A stretch of DNA of 64,000 nucleotides from Burkholderiales bacterium (GTDB lineage Bacteria > Pseudomonadota > Gammaproteobacteria > Burkholderiales > Burkholderiaceae_F), in assembly GCA_016716275.1 (NCBI GenBank), contig JADJWR010000002.1:992001-1056000 (forward strand), written 5' to 3'. Made by a program: the position numbers and the translations under genes. The notes under the pieces were generated by a model. The model saw only the letters and a program-made list of their open reading frames with translations. It searched no databases and was not told the DNA's origin. This document shows positions 25,418-33,965 of this stretch, one piece after another; position 1 is the stretch's first letter, and the number at the start of each line of letters is the position of its first letter.

Positions 25418-26737
25418 CTACTTGTTCGCCGCCTCGAACTGCCGCAGTAGCTCGTTGCCGCGCCGCACGGCGTCGTCGAGCGCCGCCTTGGCGGTCTTCT
25501 TGCCGGCGAACGCCGCCTCCAGCTCCTCTTCGATGATCGTGCGGCCCTGCACGAAGTTGCCGAAGCGCAGGCCCTTGGAGTTCTCTGTCGGCGGCTTGTT
25601 GGTGAGCTGCAGCACCGCCGTGTCGCGGCCGGGGTTCTTGTCGTAGAAGCCGGACTTGCGCGTCATCTCGAAGGCGGCCAGCGTGATCGGCACGTAGCCG
25701 GTCTTGACGTGCCACTCCATCTGCACCTCGGGCCGCGACAGGAACGAGAAGAAGCGCGCCACGCCCTTGTACTCCTCGGCCTTGCGGCCGCTCATCACCC
25801 ACAGCGAGGCGCCGCCGATGATCGAGTTCTGCGGCGCGCCGGGCACGTCGTCGTGGTAGGGGAGGAAGTTCAGCTGCCAGTCGGTCTTGGCCGCCTTGAT
25901 GGTGCCGCCCAGCGCGCTGGCGCTGATGGTCGCCATCGCGCACTCGCCGCTCTGGAACTTGGCGTCCGCCTGGTTGACGCGCCCGGCGTAGGTGAACAGG
26001 CCGCGCTTGGCCATGTCGGCCAGCATCTCGACGTGCTTGACGTGGGTCGGCGAGTTGACGGTGAACACCGTGTCGAGGCCGCCCATGCCGTTCTGCTTGG
26101 TGCCGATCTGCACGTTGTGCCAGGCGCTGAAGTTCTCGACGTGCACCCAGGATGGCCAGCCCGAGGTGTAGACGCAGTCCTGGCCGGCCGCCTTCAGCTT
26201 CTCCGCCGTGGCGACCAGCTCCTTCCAGGTCTTCGGCGCCACCGGCGGCAGGCCGGCGGCCTTGAACTTGTTGCGGTCGATGTAGAGCAGCGCCGTCGAG
26301 CTGTTGAACGGCAGCGACAGCATGTTGCCCTGCAGGTCCGAGTAGTAGCCGGTCACGGTCGGCAGGTAGGCCTTCGGATCGAACGGCTCGCCGGCCTCCT
26401 TCATCAGCTGGTACACCGGCTTGATCGCACCGCGGGCGGCCATCATCGTCGCGGTGCCGACCTCGAACACCTGCAGGATGTGCGGCGCCTGGCCGGCGCG
26501 GAAGGCGGCGATCGCCGCCGTCATCGACTCGGGATACGAGCCCTTGTACGAGGTGACGATCTTGTAGTCCTTCTGCTCGGCGTTGAATTTGTCGGCCAGT
26601 CCGTTCAGCGCTTCGCCATTCGAGCCGCCCATCGAGTGCCACCACTGGATTTCCGTCTGCGCATAGGCGGCGGGGCTCAGGCAGACCGCAAAAATGGCGG
26701 CAACGGCCGCCGGCAGGACCTTGCGTAGCATTGACAT
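25418..26737 (-). CDS. ugpB: Glycerol-3-phosphate-binding periplasmic protein
   Basis: A 439-residue extracellular solute-binding protein with an N-terminal signal peptide (VLPAAVAAIFAVCLSPAAYA, cleavage after AYA). The mature region begins QTEIQWWHSMGGSNGEALN, the UgpB start, and GGASLWVMSG lies in the ligand site. It delivers sn-glycerol-3-phosphate or glycerophosphodiesters to UgpAE. It is first in the operon and divergent from ubiA. I saw no clear Pho box upstream. Confidence 0.88.
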   Translation of the reverse strand: MSMLRKVLPAAVAAIFAVCLSPAAYAQTEIQWWHSMGGSNGEALNGLADKFNAEQKDYKIVTSYKGSYPESMTAAIAAFRAGQAPHILQVFEVGTATMMAARGAIKPVYQLMKEAGEPFDPKAYLPTVTGYYSDLQGNMLSLPFNSSTALLYIDRNKFKAAGLPPVAPKTWKELVATAEKLKAAGQDCVYTSGWPSWVHVENFSAWHNVQIGTKQNGMGGLDTVFTVNSPTHVKHVEMLADMAKRGLFTYAGRVNQADAKFQSGECAMATISASALGGTIKAAKTDWQLNFLPYHDDVPGAPQNSIIGGASLWVMSGRKAEEYKGVARFFSFLSRPEVQMEWHVKTGYVPITLAAFEMTRKSGFYDKNPGRDTAVLQLTNKPPTENSKGLRFGNFVQGRTIIEEELEAAFAGKKTAKAALDDAVRRGNELLRQFEAANK

Positions 26738-26780
26738 CTCCTCGGAAAAGGCCGTGGTTCTTGGCGTCGGCCGTGACTGG

Positions 26781-26796
26781 GTTGTTACGATACAAC
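26781..26796. promoter_or_regulatory. Inverted repeat between ugpB and ubiA
   Basis: GTTGT and ACAAC are separated by six bases in the 111-base divergent gap. The placement suits an operator or a promoter element for the ugp operon, but the arms are short and no regulator is known. Confidence 0.25.
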
Positions 26797-26848
26797 GACC
26801 GGTGCCGGCACGACAGTCTGCCGCGGCCGGGTCCCGGCATCCTGCCCC

Positions 26849-27712
26849 ATGTCAATCTTCGAGCGCCTCGCGCTTTACGCCCGCCTCGTCCGCTTCGACA
26901 AGCCGGTCGGCACCCTGCTGCTGCTGTGGCCGACGCTCACCGCGCTGTGGATCGCCGCCGAGGGCGCGCCCGGCGCACTGCACCTGGTGATCTTCTGCCT
27001 CGGCACGCTGCTCATGCGCTCGGCCGGCTGCGCGGTCAACGACGTGTTCGACCGCGACTTCGACGGCCACGTCGAGCGCACCGCCGACCGGGTGGTCGCC
27101 AGCGGCCGGGTCTCGCCGGCGCAGGCGTGGGCGGTCGGCCTGCTGCTGATCGCCGCCGCGGCGCTGCTGCTGATCCCGCTGAACGCGCTGACCTTCCGGC
27201 TGGCGGTGGTCGGCGCGCTGGTCGCCCTCAGCTATCCGCTGTTCAAGCGCTTCTTCCCGCTGCCGCAGGCCTGGCTGGCGATCGCCTTCTCCTTCGGCAT
27301 CCCGATGGCCTTCGCGGCGGTGCGCGGCGAGGTGCCGGTGGTCGGCTGGTGGCTGTTCGCCGCCAATCTTTTCTGGGTGGTTGCCTACGACACCGAGTAC
27401 GCGATGGTCGATCGCGACGACGACCTGCGCATCGGCCTGCGCTCCTCGGCGATCCTGTTCGGCCGCGCCGACGTGGCGGCGGTGGCCGGCTGCTACGCGG
27501 CCTACCTGCTGCTGCTGGCGGCCATCGGCGTGGTGATGCGCTTTTCCTGGCCGTTTTACGCCGGCTGGGCCGCGGCGGCGCTGATCGCCGGCTACCACTT
27601 CGTGCTGATCCGCGGACGCCGGCGCGGCGAGTGCTTCCGCGCCTTCAGGCACAACCAGTGGCTGGGCCTGGCGGTGTTCGCCGGCGTTGCCGGCCACTAC
27701 GCGCTGGCCTAG
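26849..27712 (+). CDS. ubiA: 4-hydroxybenzoate octaprenyltransferase
   Basis: A 287-residue membrane prenyltransferase of ubiquinone synthesis, joining the polyprenyl chain to 4-hydroxybenzoate. The first Asp-rich motif is NDVFDRDFDGHVERT and the second is DTEYAMVDRDDD. Seven or more hydrophobic segments are visible. It converges with proC, with a gap of only two bases and no terminator. Confidence 0.92.
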   Translation: MSIFERLALYARLVRFDKPVGTLLLLWPTLTALWIAAEGAPGALHLVIFCLGTLLMRSAGCAVNDVFDRDFDGHVERTADRVVASGRVSPAQAWAVGLLLIAAAALLLIPLNALTFRLAVVGALVALSYPLFKRFFPLPQAWLAIAFSFGIPMAFAAVRGEVPVVGWWLFAANLFWVVAYDTEYAMVDRDDDLRIGLRSSAILFGRADVAAVAGCYAAYLLLLAAIGVVMRFSWPFYAGWAAAALIAGYHFVLIRGRRRGECFRAFRHNQWLGLAVFAGVAGHYALA

Positions 27713-27714
27713 GG

Positions 27715-28524
27715 CTACTGGCGGCCGAACTCGTCGCCCAGTTCAGCGGCGCGCCGGTACGCCGCGTGCACCGCCTCGACGATCCTCGCCTCGACGGCGT
27801 TGGCGTCCAGCCAGGCCAGCGCCGCGGCGGTGGTGCCTCCCTTCGACGTGACACGCTCGCGCAGGCTCTGCAGCGGCTCTGTCGATTCGGCGGCGAGGTG
27901 CGCGGCGCCGACGAAGGTCTGCACGGCAAGCGCGCGCGCCTGCTCGGCGCTCAGACCCAGTTCGGTGCCGGCGCGGGCCAGCGCCTCGATGAAGTAGAAG
28001 ACATAGGCCGGCCCGCTGGCGGAAACCGCGGTGACCGCGTCGAGCCTGGTCTCGTCGTCGAACCAGACGACCTCGCCGGCGGTGCGCAGGATCGACTCCG
28101 CCAGCCGGCGCTGCGCCTCGCCGACCTGCGCGGTGGCGGCCATGCCGGTCACGCCGCGGCCGATCAGCGCCGGGGTGTTCGGCATCGTCCGCACGATGGC
28201 GCTGGTGCCGATCCAGCGGGCGATGTCGGCCGCGCGGATGCCGGCAGCGACCGAGACCACCAGCGGCTCGCCGAGGTGCGGCCGCGCCGCCTCGCAGGCC
28301 TGGCGCATGAACTGCGGCTTGACCGCCAGCACGAGCACCTCCGCGCGGGCGAGCGAGGCGTCGGGCTGCGTCGTCGTGCCGATGCCGAACTGCTCCTTCA
28401 GCTGCCCGCAGCGCGCGGCGTCGATCTCCACCGCCAGGATGTCGGCGCCCGGGCGGCCGGCACGCCGCAGGCCGCCGATCAGCGCCGCGGCCATGTTGCC
28501 GCCACCGATGAAGGCGATCTTCAT
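27715..28524 (-). CDS. proC: Pyrroline-5-carboxylate reductase
   Basis: A 269-residue NAD(P)H enzyme making proline. It begins MKIAFIGGGNMAAALIGGL with the Rossmann GxGxxxA-type motif, and near its end has the signature LRERVTSKGGTTAAALAWL. Its start overlaps the yggS stop (ATGA), so the two genes are translationally coupled, as is common in proteobacteria. Confidence 0.93.
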   Translation of the reverse strand: MKIAFIGGGNMAAALIGGLRRAGRPGADILAVEIDAARCGQLKEQFGIGTTTQPDASLARAEVLVLAVKPQFMRQACEAARPHLGEPLVVSVAAGIRAADIARWIGTSAIVRTMPNTPALIGRGVTGMAATAQVGEAQRRLAESILRTAGEVVWFDDETRLDAVTAVSASGPAYVFYFIEALARAGTELGLSAEQARALAVQTFVGAAHLAAESTEPLQSLRERVTSKGGTTAAALAWLDANAVEARIVEAVHAAYRRAAELGDEFGRQ

Positions 28525-29234
28525 TTGGCCCTTTCTCCGAATAGCGCGGTGCCGACGCGCACCATCGTCGCGCCCTGTTCGATGGCGACCTCCAGGTCGG
28601 CCGACATGCCCATCGACAGGGTATCCCAGTCGGCGAATCCGGCGGCACGCTGGGCGTCGAACAGCTCCTTCATCGCCGCCAGCGGCGGCCGCTGCTCGCC
28701 CGGATCGTCGCGCGGCTCCGGAATCGCCATCAGCCCGCGCAGGCGCAGCCGCGGCAGCGCCGCCACTGCGTGCGCCAGCGCCGGCACCTCATCGGGGGCC
28801 ACGCCGCTCTTGGCTGCCTCGCCGCTGATGTTGACCTGCAGCAGCACGTTCAGCGGCGGCAGCTGCGCCGGCCGCTGCGCCGACAGCCGCTCGGCGACCT
28901 TCAGCCGCTCGACCGACTGCACCCAGTCGAAGCGCTCGGCGATCTGCCGCGTCTTGTTGCTCTGGATCGGGCCGATGAAGTGCCAGCTGAGCGGCAGCCT
29001 CGGCGCGGCGGCGCCCACCGCGTCCATCTTGGCCAGTGCTTCCTGCAGGTAGTTCTCGCCGAAGTCGCGCTGGCCGCAGCGCGCCAGCGCCAGCACCGCC
29101 TCGGGGCCGAAGGTCTTGCTCACCGCCACCAGCGTCACCGACCCCGACGGCCGGGAGGCCCGGCGGACGGCTGCGCTAATCCGTTCAGTCAACGATGTAA
29201 GGTTGGCTTGCAAGTGCTTGTCCGAACTGCACAT
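28521..29234 (-). CDS. yggS: Pyridoxal-phosphate homeostasis protein
   Basis: A 237-residue PLP-binding alanine-racemase-fold protein. The PLP Lys is in TLVAVSKTFGPEAVLA, with further signatures GQRDFGENYLQEA, WHFIGPIQSNK and LSMGMSADLEVAIEQGATMVRVG. It helps balance PLP levels in the cell. The start chosen is MCSSDKHLQANLTSL, and the region 29235-29359 carries the divergent promoters towards pilT. Confidence 0.92.
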   Translation of the reverse strand: MCSSDKHLQANLTSLTERISAAVRRASRPSGSVTLVAVSKTFGPEAVLALARCGQRDFGENYLQEALAKMDAVGAAAPRLPLSWHFIGPIQSNKTRQIAERFDWVQSVERLKVAERLSAQRPAQLPPLNVLLQVNISGEAAKSGVAPDEVPALAHAVAALPRLRLRGLMAIPEPRDDPGEQRPPLAAMKELFDAQRAAGFADWDTLSMGMSADLEVAIEQGATMVRVGTALFGERAK

Positions 29235-29359
29235 AATCGATTCGCCCTGAGCGGGCTGCCGAGCCGAAGTCGTTGATCCGCAAGGGCTCGGCGGGAAGCG
29301 GGTGCTCGCTGCAGCCGCTCCGAACCGAGTCATCGCTGGCCACTTTGCTGGACGCCTAA

Positions 29360-30403
29360 ATGGACATCTCCGAACTGCTTGCATTCTCCGTCAAGAACAA
29401 GGCGTCCGATCTGCACCTGTCCTCCGGCCTGCCGCCGATGATCCGCGTGCACGGCGACGTGCGGCGCATCAACCTGCCGCCGCTGGAGCACAAGGACGTG
29501 CACGCGATGATCTACGACATCATGAACGACCAGCAGCGCAAGCACTACGACGAGACGTACGACGTCGACTTCTCGTTCGCGCTGCCGGGGCTGGCGCGCT
29601 TCCGCGTCAACGCGTTCATGCAGGACCGCGGCTCGTCCGCGGTGATGCGGACGATTCCGTCGCGCGTGCTGTCGCTCGAGGAACTGGCGGCGCCGAAGAT
29701 CTTCGCCGACTTCGCGATGAAGCCGCGCGGGCTGGTGCTGGTGACCGGGCCGACCGGCTCGGGCAAGTCGACCACCCTGGCGGCGATGCTCGACCACGTC
29801 AACAGCAACGTGCAGGGCCACGTGCTGACGGTCGAGGACCCGATCGAGTTCGTGCACGAGCCGCGCAAGTGCGTGATCAACCAGCGCGAGGTCGGGCCGC
29901 ACACGCTGTCGTTCGCCAACGCGCTGCGCGCGGCGCTGCGCGAGGACCCGGACGTGATCCTGGTCGGCGAGCTGCGCGACCTGGAGACGATCCGCCTGGC
30001 GCTGACCGCCGCCGAGACGGGCCACCTGGTGCTCGGCACGCTGCATACCTCGTCGGCGGCGAAGACCATCGACCGCATGGTCGACGTGTTCCCGGCGGCG
30101 GAGAAGGAGATGGTGCGGGCGATGCTGTCCGAGTCGCTGGTGGCGGTGGTCTCGCAGTCGCTTCTGAAGCGCAAGGACGGCACCGGCAGGATCGCGGCGC
30201 ACGAGATCATGGTCGGCACGCCGGCCATCCGCAACCTGATCCGCGAGAACAAGGTCGCCCAGATGTACTCGATGATCCAGACCGGCGCGCAGTTCGGCAT
30301 GCAGACACTCGACCAGTGCCTGCTCGACCTGGTCCGCCGCAACGTCATCTCGCACGGCGAGGCGCGCACCTACGCCAAGCAGCCGGAGTCGTTCGTCGGC
30401 TGA
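29360..30403 (+). CDS. pilT: Type IV pilus retraction ATPase PilT
   Basis: A 347-residue hexameric ATPase that drives pilus retraction and twitching. It begins MDISELLAFSVKNKASDLHLSSG. Walker A is GPTGSGKSTTLAAMLD, the Asp box is VLTVEDPIEF, Walker B is LREDPDVILVGELRDLETI, the His box is TGHLVLGTLHT, and the AIRNLIRE motif is intact. pilU follows on the same strand. Confidence 0.96.
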   Translation: MDISELLAFSVKNKASDLHLSSGLPPMIRVHGDVRRINLPPLEHKDVHAMIYDIMNDQQRKHYDETYDVDFSFALPGLARFRVNAFMQDRGSSAVMRTIPSRVLSLEELAAPKIFADFAMKPRGLVLVTGPTGSGKSTTLAAMLDHVNSNVQGHVLTVEDPIEFVHEPRKCVINQREVGPHTLSFANALRAALREDPDVILVGELRDLETIRLALTAAETGHLVLGTLHTSSAAKTIDRMVDVFPAAEKEMVRAMLSESLVAVVSQSLLKRKDGTGRIAAHEIMVGTPAIRNLIRENKVAQMYSMIQTGAQFGMQTLDQCLLDLVRRNVISHGEARTYAKQPESFVG

Positions 30404-30474
30404 CCCGCCCGCGTCCCGCCGGACGGGACGGGCCGCAACAGACACGCGCGCAAAGCGCGCTCGATGGGGAACAA

Positions 30475-31617
30475 ATGGATCGCGACCAGGCAACCCGCTT
30501 CATCCACGACCTGCTGAAGCTGCTGCTCAGCAAGAAGGGCTCGGACCTGTTCCTGACGGCCGAGTTTCCGCCGGCGTTCAAGGTCGACGGCCGGGTGACG
30601 CCGGTGTCGAACCAGCCGCTGACGGCGCAGCACACCGCCGAGCTGGTGCGGGCGATCATGAACGACCGCCAGGCAGCCGAGTTCGAGTCGACCCGCGAGT
30701 GCAACTTCGCGATCAGCCCGACCGGCATCGGCCGCTTCCGCGTCTCGTCATTCGTCCAGCAGGGCAAGGTCGGCATCGTGTTCCGCGTGATCGCCGACAA
30801 GATCCCGACCGCCGAGGAGCTGAGCCTGCCGCCGATCGTCAACGACCTTGCGATGGCCAAGCGCGGCATCGTGATGATGGTCGGCGCCACCGGCTGCGGC
30901 AAGTCGACCACGCTGGCGGCGATGGTCGGCTACCGCAACGAGAACAGCCAGGGCCACATCATCACCATCGAGGACCCGGTCGAGTACGTGCACCAGCACA
31001 GGAACTGCATCGTCACCCACCGCGACATCGGTGTCGACTGCGAGAGCTGGCAGGTTGCGCTGAAGAACACGCTGCGCCAGGCGCCCGACGTCATCCTGAT
31101 CGGCGAGATCCGCGAGCGCGAGACGATGGAGCATGCGATCGCCTTTGCCGAGACCGGCCACCTGGTGATGTGCACGCTGCACGCCAACTCGACCAACCAG
31201 GCGCTCGACCGGGTGATCAACTTCTTCCCGGAGGAAAAGCGCCAGCAGCTGCTGATGGACCTGTCGCTGAACCTGCGGGCGATGGTCTCGCAGCGGCTGA
31301 TCCCCTTCAAGGGACGCAAGGGGCGGATCCCGGCGGTCGAGATCATGCTCAACTCGCCGCTGATCCAGGAGCTGATCTTCAAGGGCGAGGTTGCGGAGAT
31401 CCGCGAGGTGATGAAGCGCAGCCGCGAGCAGGGCATGCAGACCTTCGACCAGGCGCTGTTCGACCTGCACGAGTCCGGGCTGATCTCCTACGAGGATGCG
31501 CTGCGCAACGCCGATTCGGTCAACGACCTGCGCCTGAACATCAAGCTGAACTCGAAGCTGTACGGCGGCGTCGCCGAGATGCAGCGCGGCATCGAGCACC
31601 TCGGACTGACCGAGTAG
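30475..31617 (+). CDS. pilU: Type IV pilus PilT-like ATPase PilU
   Basis: A 380-residue PilT paralogue starting MDRDQATRFIHDLLKLLLSK. Walker A GATGCGKSTTLAAMVG, IITIEDPVEYVHQH, VILIGEIRERETMEHA and TGHLVMCTLHANST are present. PilU assists PilT in retraction against load. It lies 71 bases after pilT, a usual arrangement. Confidence 0.95.
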   Translation: MDRDQATRFIHDLLKLLLSKKGSDLFLTAEFPPAFKVDGRVTPVSNQPLTAQHTAELVRAIMNDRQAAEFESTRECNFAISPTGIGRFRVSSFVQQGKVGIVFRVIADKIPTAEELSLPPIVNDLAMAKRGIVMMVGATGCGKSTTLAAMVGYRNENSQGHIITIEDPVEYVHQHRNCIVTHRDIGVDCESWQVALKNTLRQAPDVILIGEIRERETMEHAIAFAETGHLVMCTLHANSTNQALDRVINFFPEEKRQQLLMDLSLNLRAMVSQRLIPFKGRKGRIPAVEIMLNSPLIQELIFKGEVAEIREVMKRSREQGMQTFDQALFDLHESGLISYEDALRNADSVNDLRLNIKLNSKLYGGVAEMQRGIEHLGLTE

Positions 31618-31769
31618 CCGGCGCGGCGTCGCCGTCTTCCTGCCGGCGCGGCCCTCCGGGTCGCGACCGGGCCGTGCGCCGGCATCGGCGGCCGGGGCGG
31701 ACAGCCGGCTATGATTCCTTCACCGGGCGCACTGCGCCGGCCTCGGCGGCCGCAGGCCGCATCAACGCC

Positions 31770-32258
31770 ATGACCTCCGTCTACGATTTCTCGGCCAGGA
31801 CCATCGACGGCAAGACGCGCAAGCTCGCCGACTACAAGGGCAAGGTGCTGCTGATCGTCAACACCGCCAGCAAGTGCGGCTTCACGCCGCAGTACAAGGG
31901 GCTGGAGGCGCTGTACAAGGAGTACGGCAAGCGCGGCTTCGCCGTGCTCGGCTTCCCGAGCAACCAGTTCGGCGAGCAGGAGCCGGGGCCGGAGTCGGAG
32001 ATCGCCGAGTTCTGCGAGATGAACTTCGGCGTCACTTTCCCGCTGTTCGCCAAGGTCGACGTCAACGGCGAGGCGGCTCATCCGCTGTTCAAACACCTGA
32101 CCAGCGCCAAGCCCGGCCTGCTCGGTTCGGAAGCGATCAAGTGGAACTTCACCAAGTTCCTGGTCGATCGCGACGGCAGCGTCGTCAAGCGCTATGCGCC
32201 GACCACCGAGCCGAAGGAAATCGCCGCCGAGATCGAGAAACTCCTGCCGGCGAAGTAG
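31770..32258 (+). CDS. Glutathione peroxidase family protein
   Basis: A 162-residue cysteine-type peroxidase. The peroxidatic Cys lies in NTASKCGFTPQYKGLE, the Gln in GFPSNQFGEQEP and the Trp in IKWNFTKFLVDRDG. Non-selenium bacterial relatives often use thioredoxin rather than glutathione. It reduces hydrogen peroxide or lipid peroxides and complements the OxyR/Dps genes of this window. It converges with the methyltransferase gene. Confidence 0.9.
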   Translation: MTSVYDFSARTIDGKTRKLADYKGKVLLIVNTASKCGFTPQYKGLEALYKEYGKRGFAVLGFPSNQFGEQEPGPESEIAEFCEMNFGVTFPLFAKVDVNGEAAHPLFKHLTSAKPGLLGSEAIKWNFTKFLVDRDGSVVKRYAPTTEPKEIAAEIEKLLPAK

Positions 32259-32267
32259 CCGGGCCGA

Positions 32268-33458
32268 TCAGGCGACGGGGCGCTGCCGCTGCCGGTACTG
32301 ACCGGTGACCATTTCGAAGCGGAACAGCCGGCACTCGATCGCGCCGTTGTAAAGCACCGTCTTGCGCGTCTCGTGCAGCCGCATCTGGCCCGGCAGGTCG
32401 CGGTCGGACGACAGCAGCCAGGCGGTCCAGCCGGGAAACGACTCCTTGAGGCGATCGCCGAAGTCGCGCATCAGCGCCGGCACGGTGGCCGATTTCGGCG
32501 CGCTTTGCTCGCCGTAGGGCGGGTTGGCGACGATCATCCCGCCGGCGGCGATCGGCAGGCTCTGGCGCGCATCGCCGGCGGCGAACGACAGCCGTCCGTC
32601 GTCGAGCCAGTTCTGCAGGCCGGCCAGCTGCGCATTGCCGCGCGCGGTGTCGACCACCAGCGACGAGATGTCGGTGCCGGCGATGCGCGCCGGCACCGAG
32701 TCGTCGATCGCCGCGGCGGCCTGCGACTTCAGCTCCTGCCAGGCGGCGGCGTCGAAGCCGGCCAGCCGCTCGAAAGCGAAGCGCCGGTTCAGTCCGGGTG
32801 CCCGGTCGGCGGCCATCAGCGCCGCCTCGATGGCGATGGTGCCGCTGCCGCAGAACGGATCGAGCAGCGGCACCTCGGGCGTCCAGCCGGCCAGCATCAG
32901 CAATCCGGCGGCGAGGTTCTCCTTCAGCGGCGCCTCGCCCTTCTCGGCGCGCCAGCCGCGCTTGAACAGCGGTTCGCCCGACAGGTCCAGGTAGAGCGCC
33001 AGCCGCCGCTCGTCGAGGTAGGCGAACACCCGCACGTCAGGCCGCGCGCGGTCGATCGACGGCCGTGCGCCGGTCGCCTCGCGCAGGCGGTCGACCACCG
33101 CGTCCTTGATCTTCAGCGTCGCGAAGTCGAGGCTGCGCAGCGGCGAGCGCGAGGCGCTCAGATCGACCCGCAGCGTCTGCCGCGCGTCGAAGTGCCGCTC
33201 CCAGGCGACGGCGCGCGCGCGCTCGTAGAGGTCGCGCTCGTCGCGGTAATCGTCAGCCGCCAGTTGCCACAGCACGCGGCTGGCGATGCGGCTGGCCAGG
33301 TTGGCCGCATAGGCGGTCCTGATCGTGCCGCGGAAGCCGACGCCGCCGCCTTCCGGCGCCACCTGCTGCGCGCCGAGCGCGCGCAGCTCGCCCGCCAGCA
33401 GCGGCTCGAGGCCGCGCGGGCAAACGGCGAAGAACGACTCGGTGGACGGTGTCACCAT
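32268..33458 (-). CDS. THUMP-domain 23S rRNA methyltransferase (RlmL-like)
   Basis: A 396-residue class I methyltransferase. An N-terminal THUMP region (FFAVCPRGLEPLLAGELR to about residue 150) is followed by LKENLAAGLLMLAGW, the SAM site LLDPFCGSGTIAIEAAL and the catalytic NPPYG. This is the layout of RlmL N2-guanine methyltransferases that modify G2445 of 23S rRNA. The RlmK half of the enteric fusion is absent. It is monocistronic on the minus strand. Confidence 0.85.
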   Translation of the reverse strand: MVTPSTESFFAVCPRGLEPLLAGELRALGAQQVAPEGGGVGFRGTIRTAYAANLASRIASRVLWQLAADDYRDERDLYERARAVAWERHFDARQTLRVDLSASRSPLRSLDFATLKIKDAVVDRLREATGARPSIDRARPDVRVFAYLDERRLALYLDLSGEPLFKRGWRAEKGEAPLKENLAAGLLMLAGWTPEVPLLDPFCGSGTIAIEAALMAADRAPGLNRRFAFERLAGFDAAAWQELKSQAAAAIDDSVPARIAGTDISSLVVDTARGNAQLAGLQNWLDDGRLSFAAGDARQSLPIAAGGMIVANPPYGEQSAPKSATVPALMRDFGDRLKESFPGWTAWLLSSDRDLPGQMRLHETRKTVLYNGAIECRLFRFEMVTGQYRQRQRPVA

Positions 33459-33554
33459 CGGTGGCGGACCTGCTCGACCGGCGAACGATACGCGCTCCTA
33501 CAATCGGCGGCGGCCAGACCAGCGCGGCCGCGGTCCGCAGAGGAGATGGAGGCG

Positions 33555-33962
33555 ATGGAGCCCAGCGTATTCACCCGCATCATCCGCGGCGAACTGCCGG
33601 CGGCGAAGGTCTACGAGGACGAGCACACGATCGCCTTCATGGACGCCGGCCAGGTCAATCCCGGCCACGTGATCGTCGCCACCAGGCGCCAGGTGGAGAC
33701 GATCCTCGAGCTGGACGACGAACTGGCTGGCGCGCTTTTCCGAACCGTGACGCGGGTGGCGCGCGCCGTCGACGCCGCGTTCAGTCCCGAGGGCATCACC
33801 GTGCTGCAGGCGAACAAGCCGGCCGGCTGGCAGACGGTGCCGCACGTGCACCTGCACGTGCTGCCGCGGTATCAGAACGACGGTGTCGGGCTGGTCTGGC
33901 CGCGCAAGGAGCCGCCGCTGGAGCAGCTGCGCGAACTGGCGGCGAGGATCCGGGTGGCCTGA
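33555..33962 (+). CDS. HIT family hydrolase
   Basis: A 135-residue histidine-triad protein with the active site TVPHVHLHVLPRY (HxHxH) and the N-terminal VFTRIIRGELPAAKVYEDE. Such proteins hydrolyse nucleoside phosphoramidates or dinucleotides. The second ATG (33555) is preferred because AGAGGAG lies about nine bases before it; an ATG at 33546 would add three residues. It converges with proA. Confidence 0.85.
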   Translation: MEPSVFTRIIRGELPAAKVYEDEHTIAFMDAGQVNPGHVIVATRRQVETILELDDELAGALFRTVTRVARAVDAAFSPEGITVLQANKPAGWQTVPHVHLHVLPRYQNDGVGLVWPRKEPPLEQLRELAARIRVA

Positions 33963-33965
33963 CGG

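Noticed and set aside
26738..26848. Pho box upstream of ugpB
   Set aside because: CTGTCGT and CGGTCGT are visible but not with the 11-base repeat spacing of PhoB sites, so I do not claim it.
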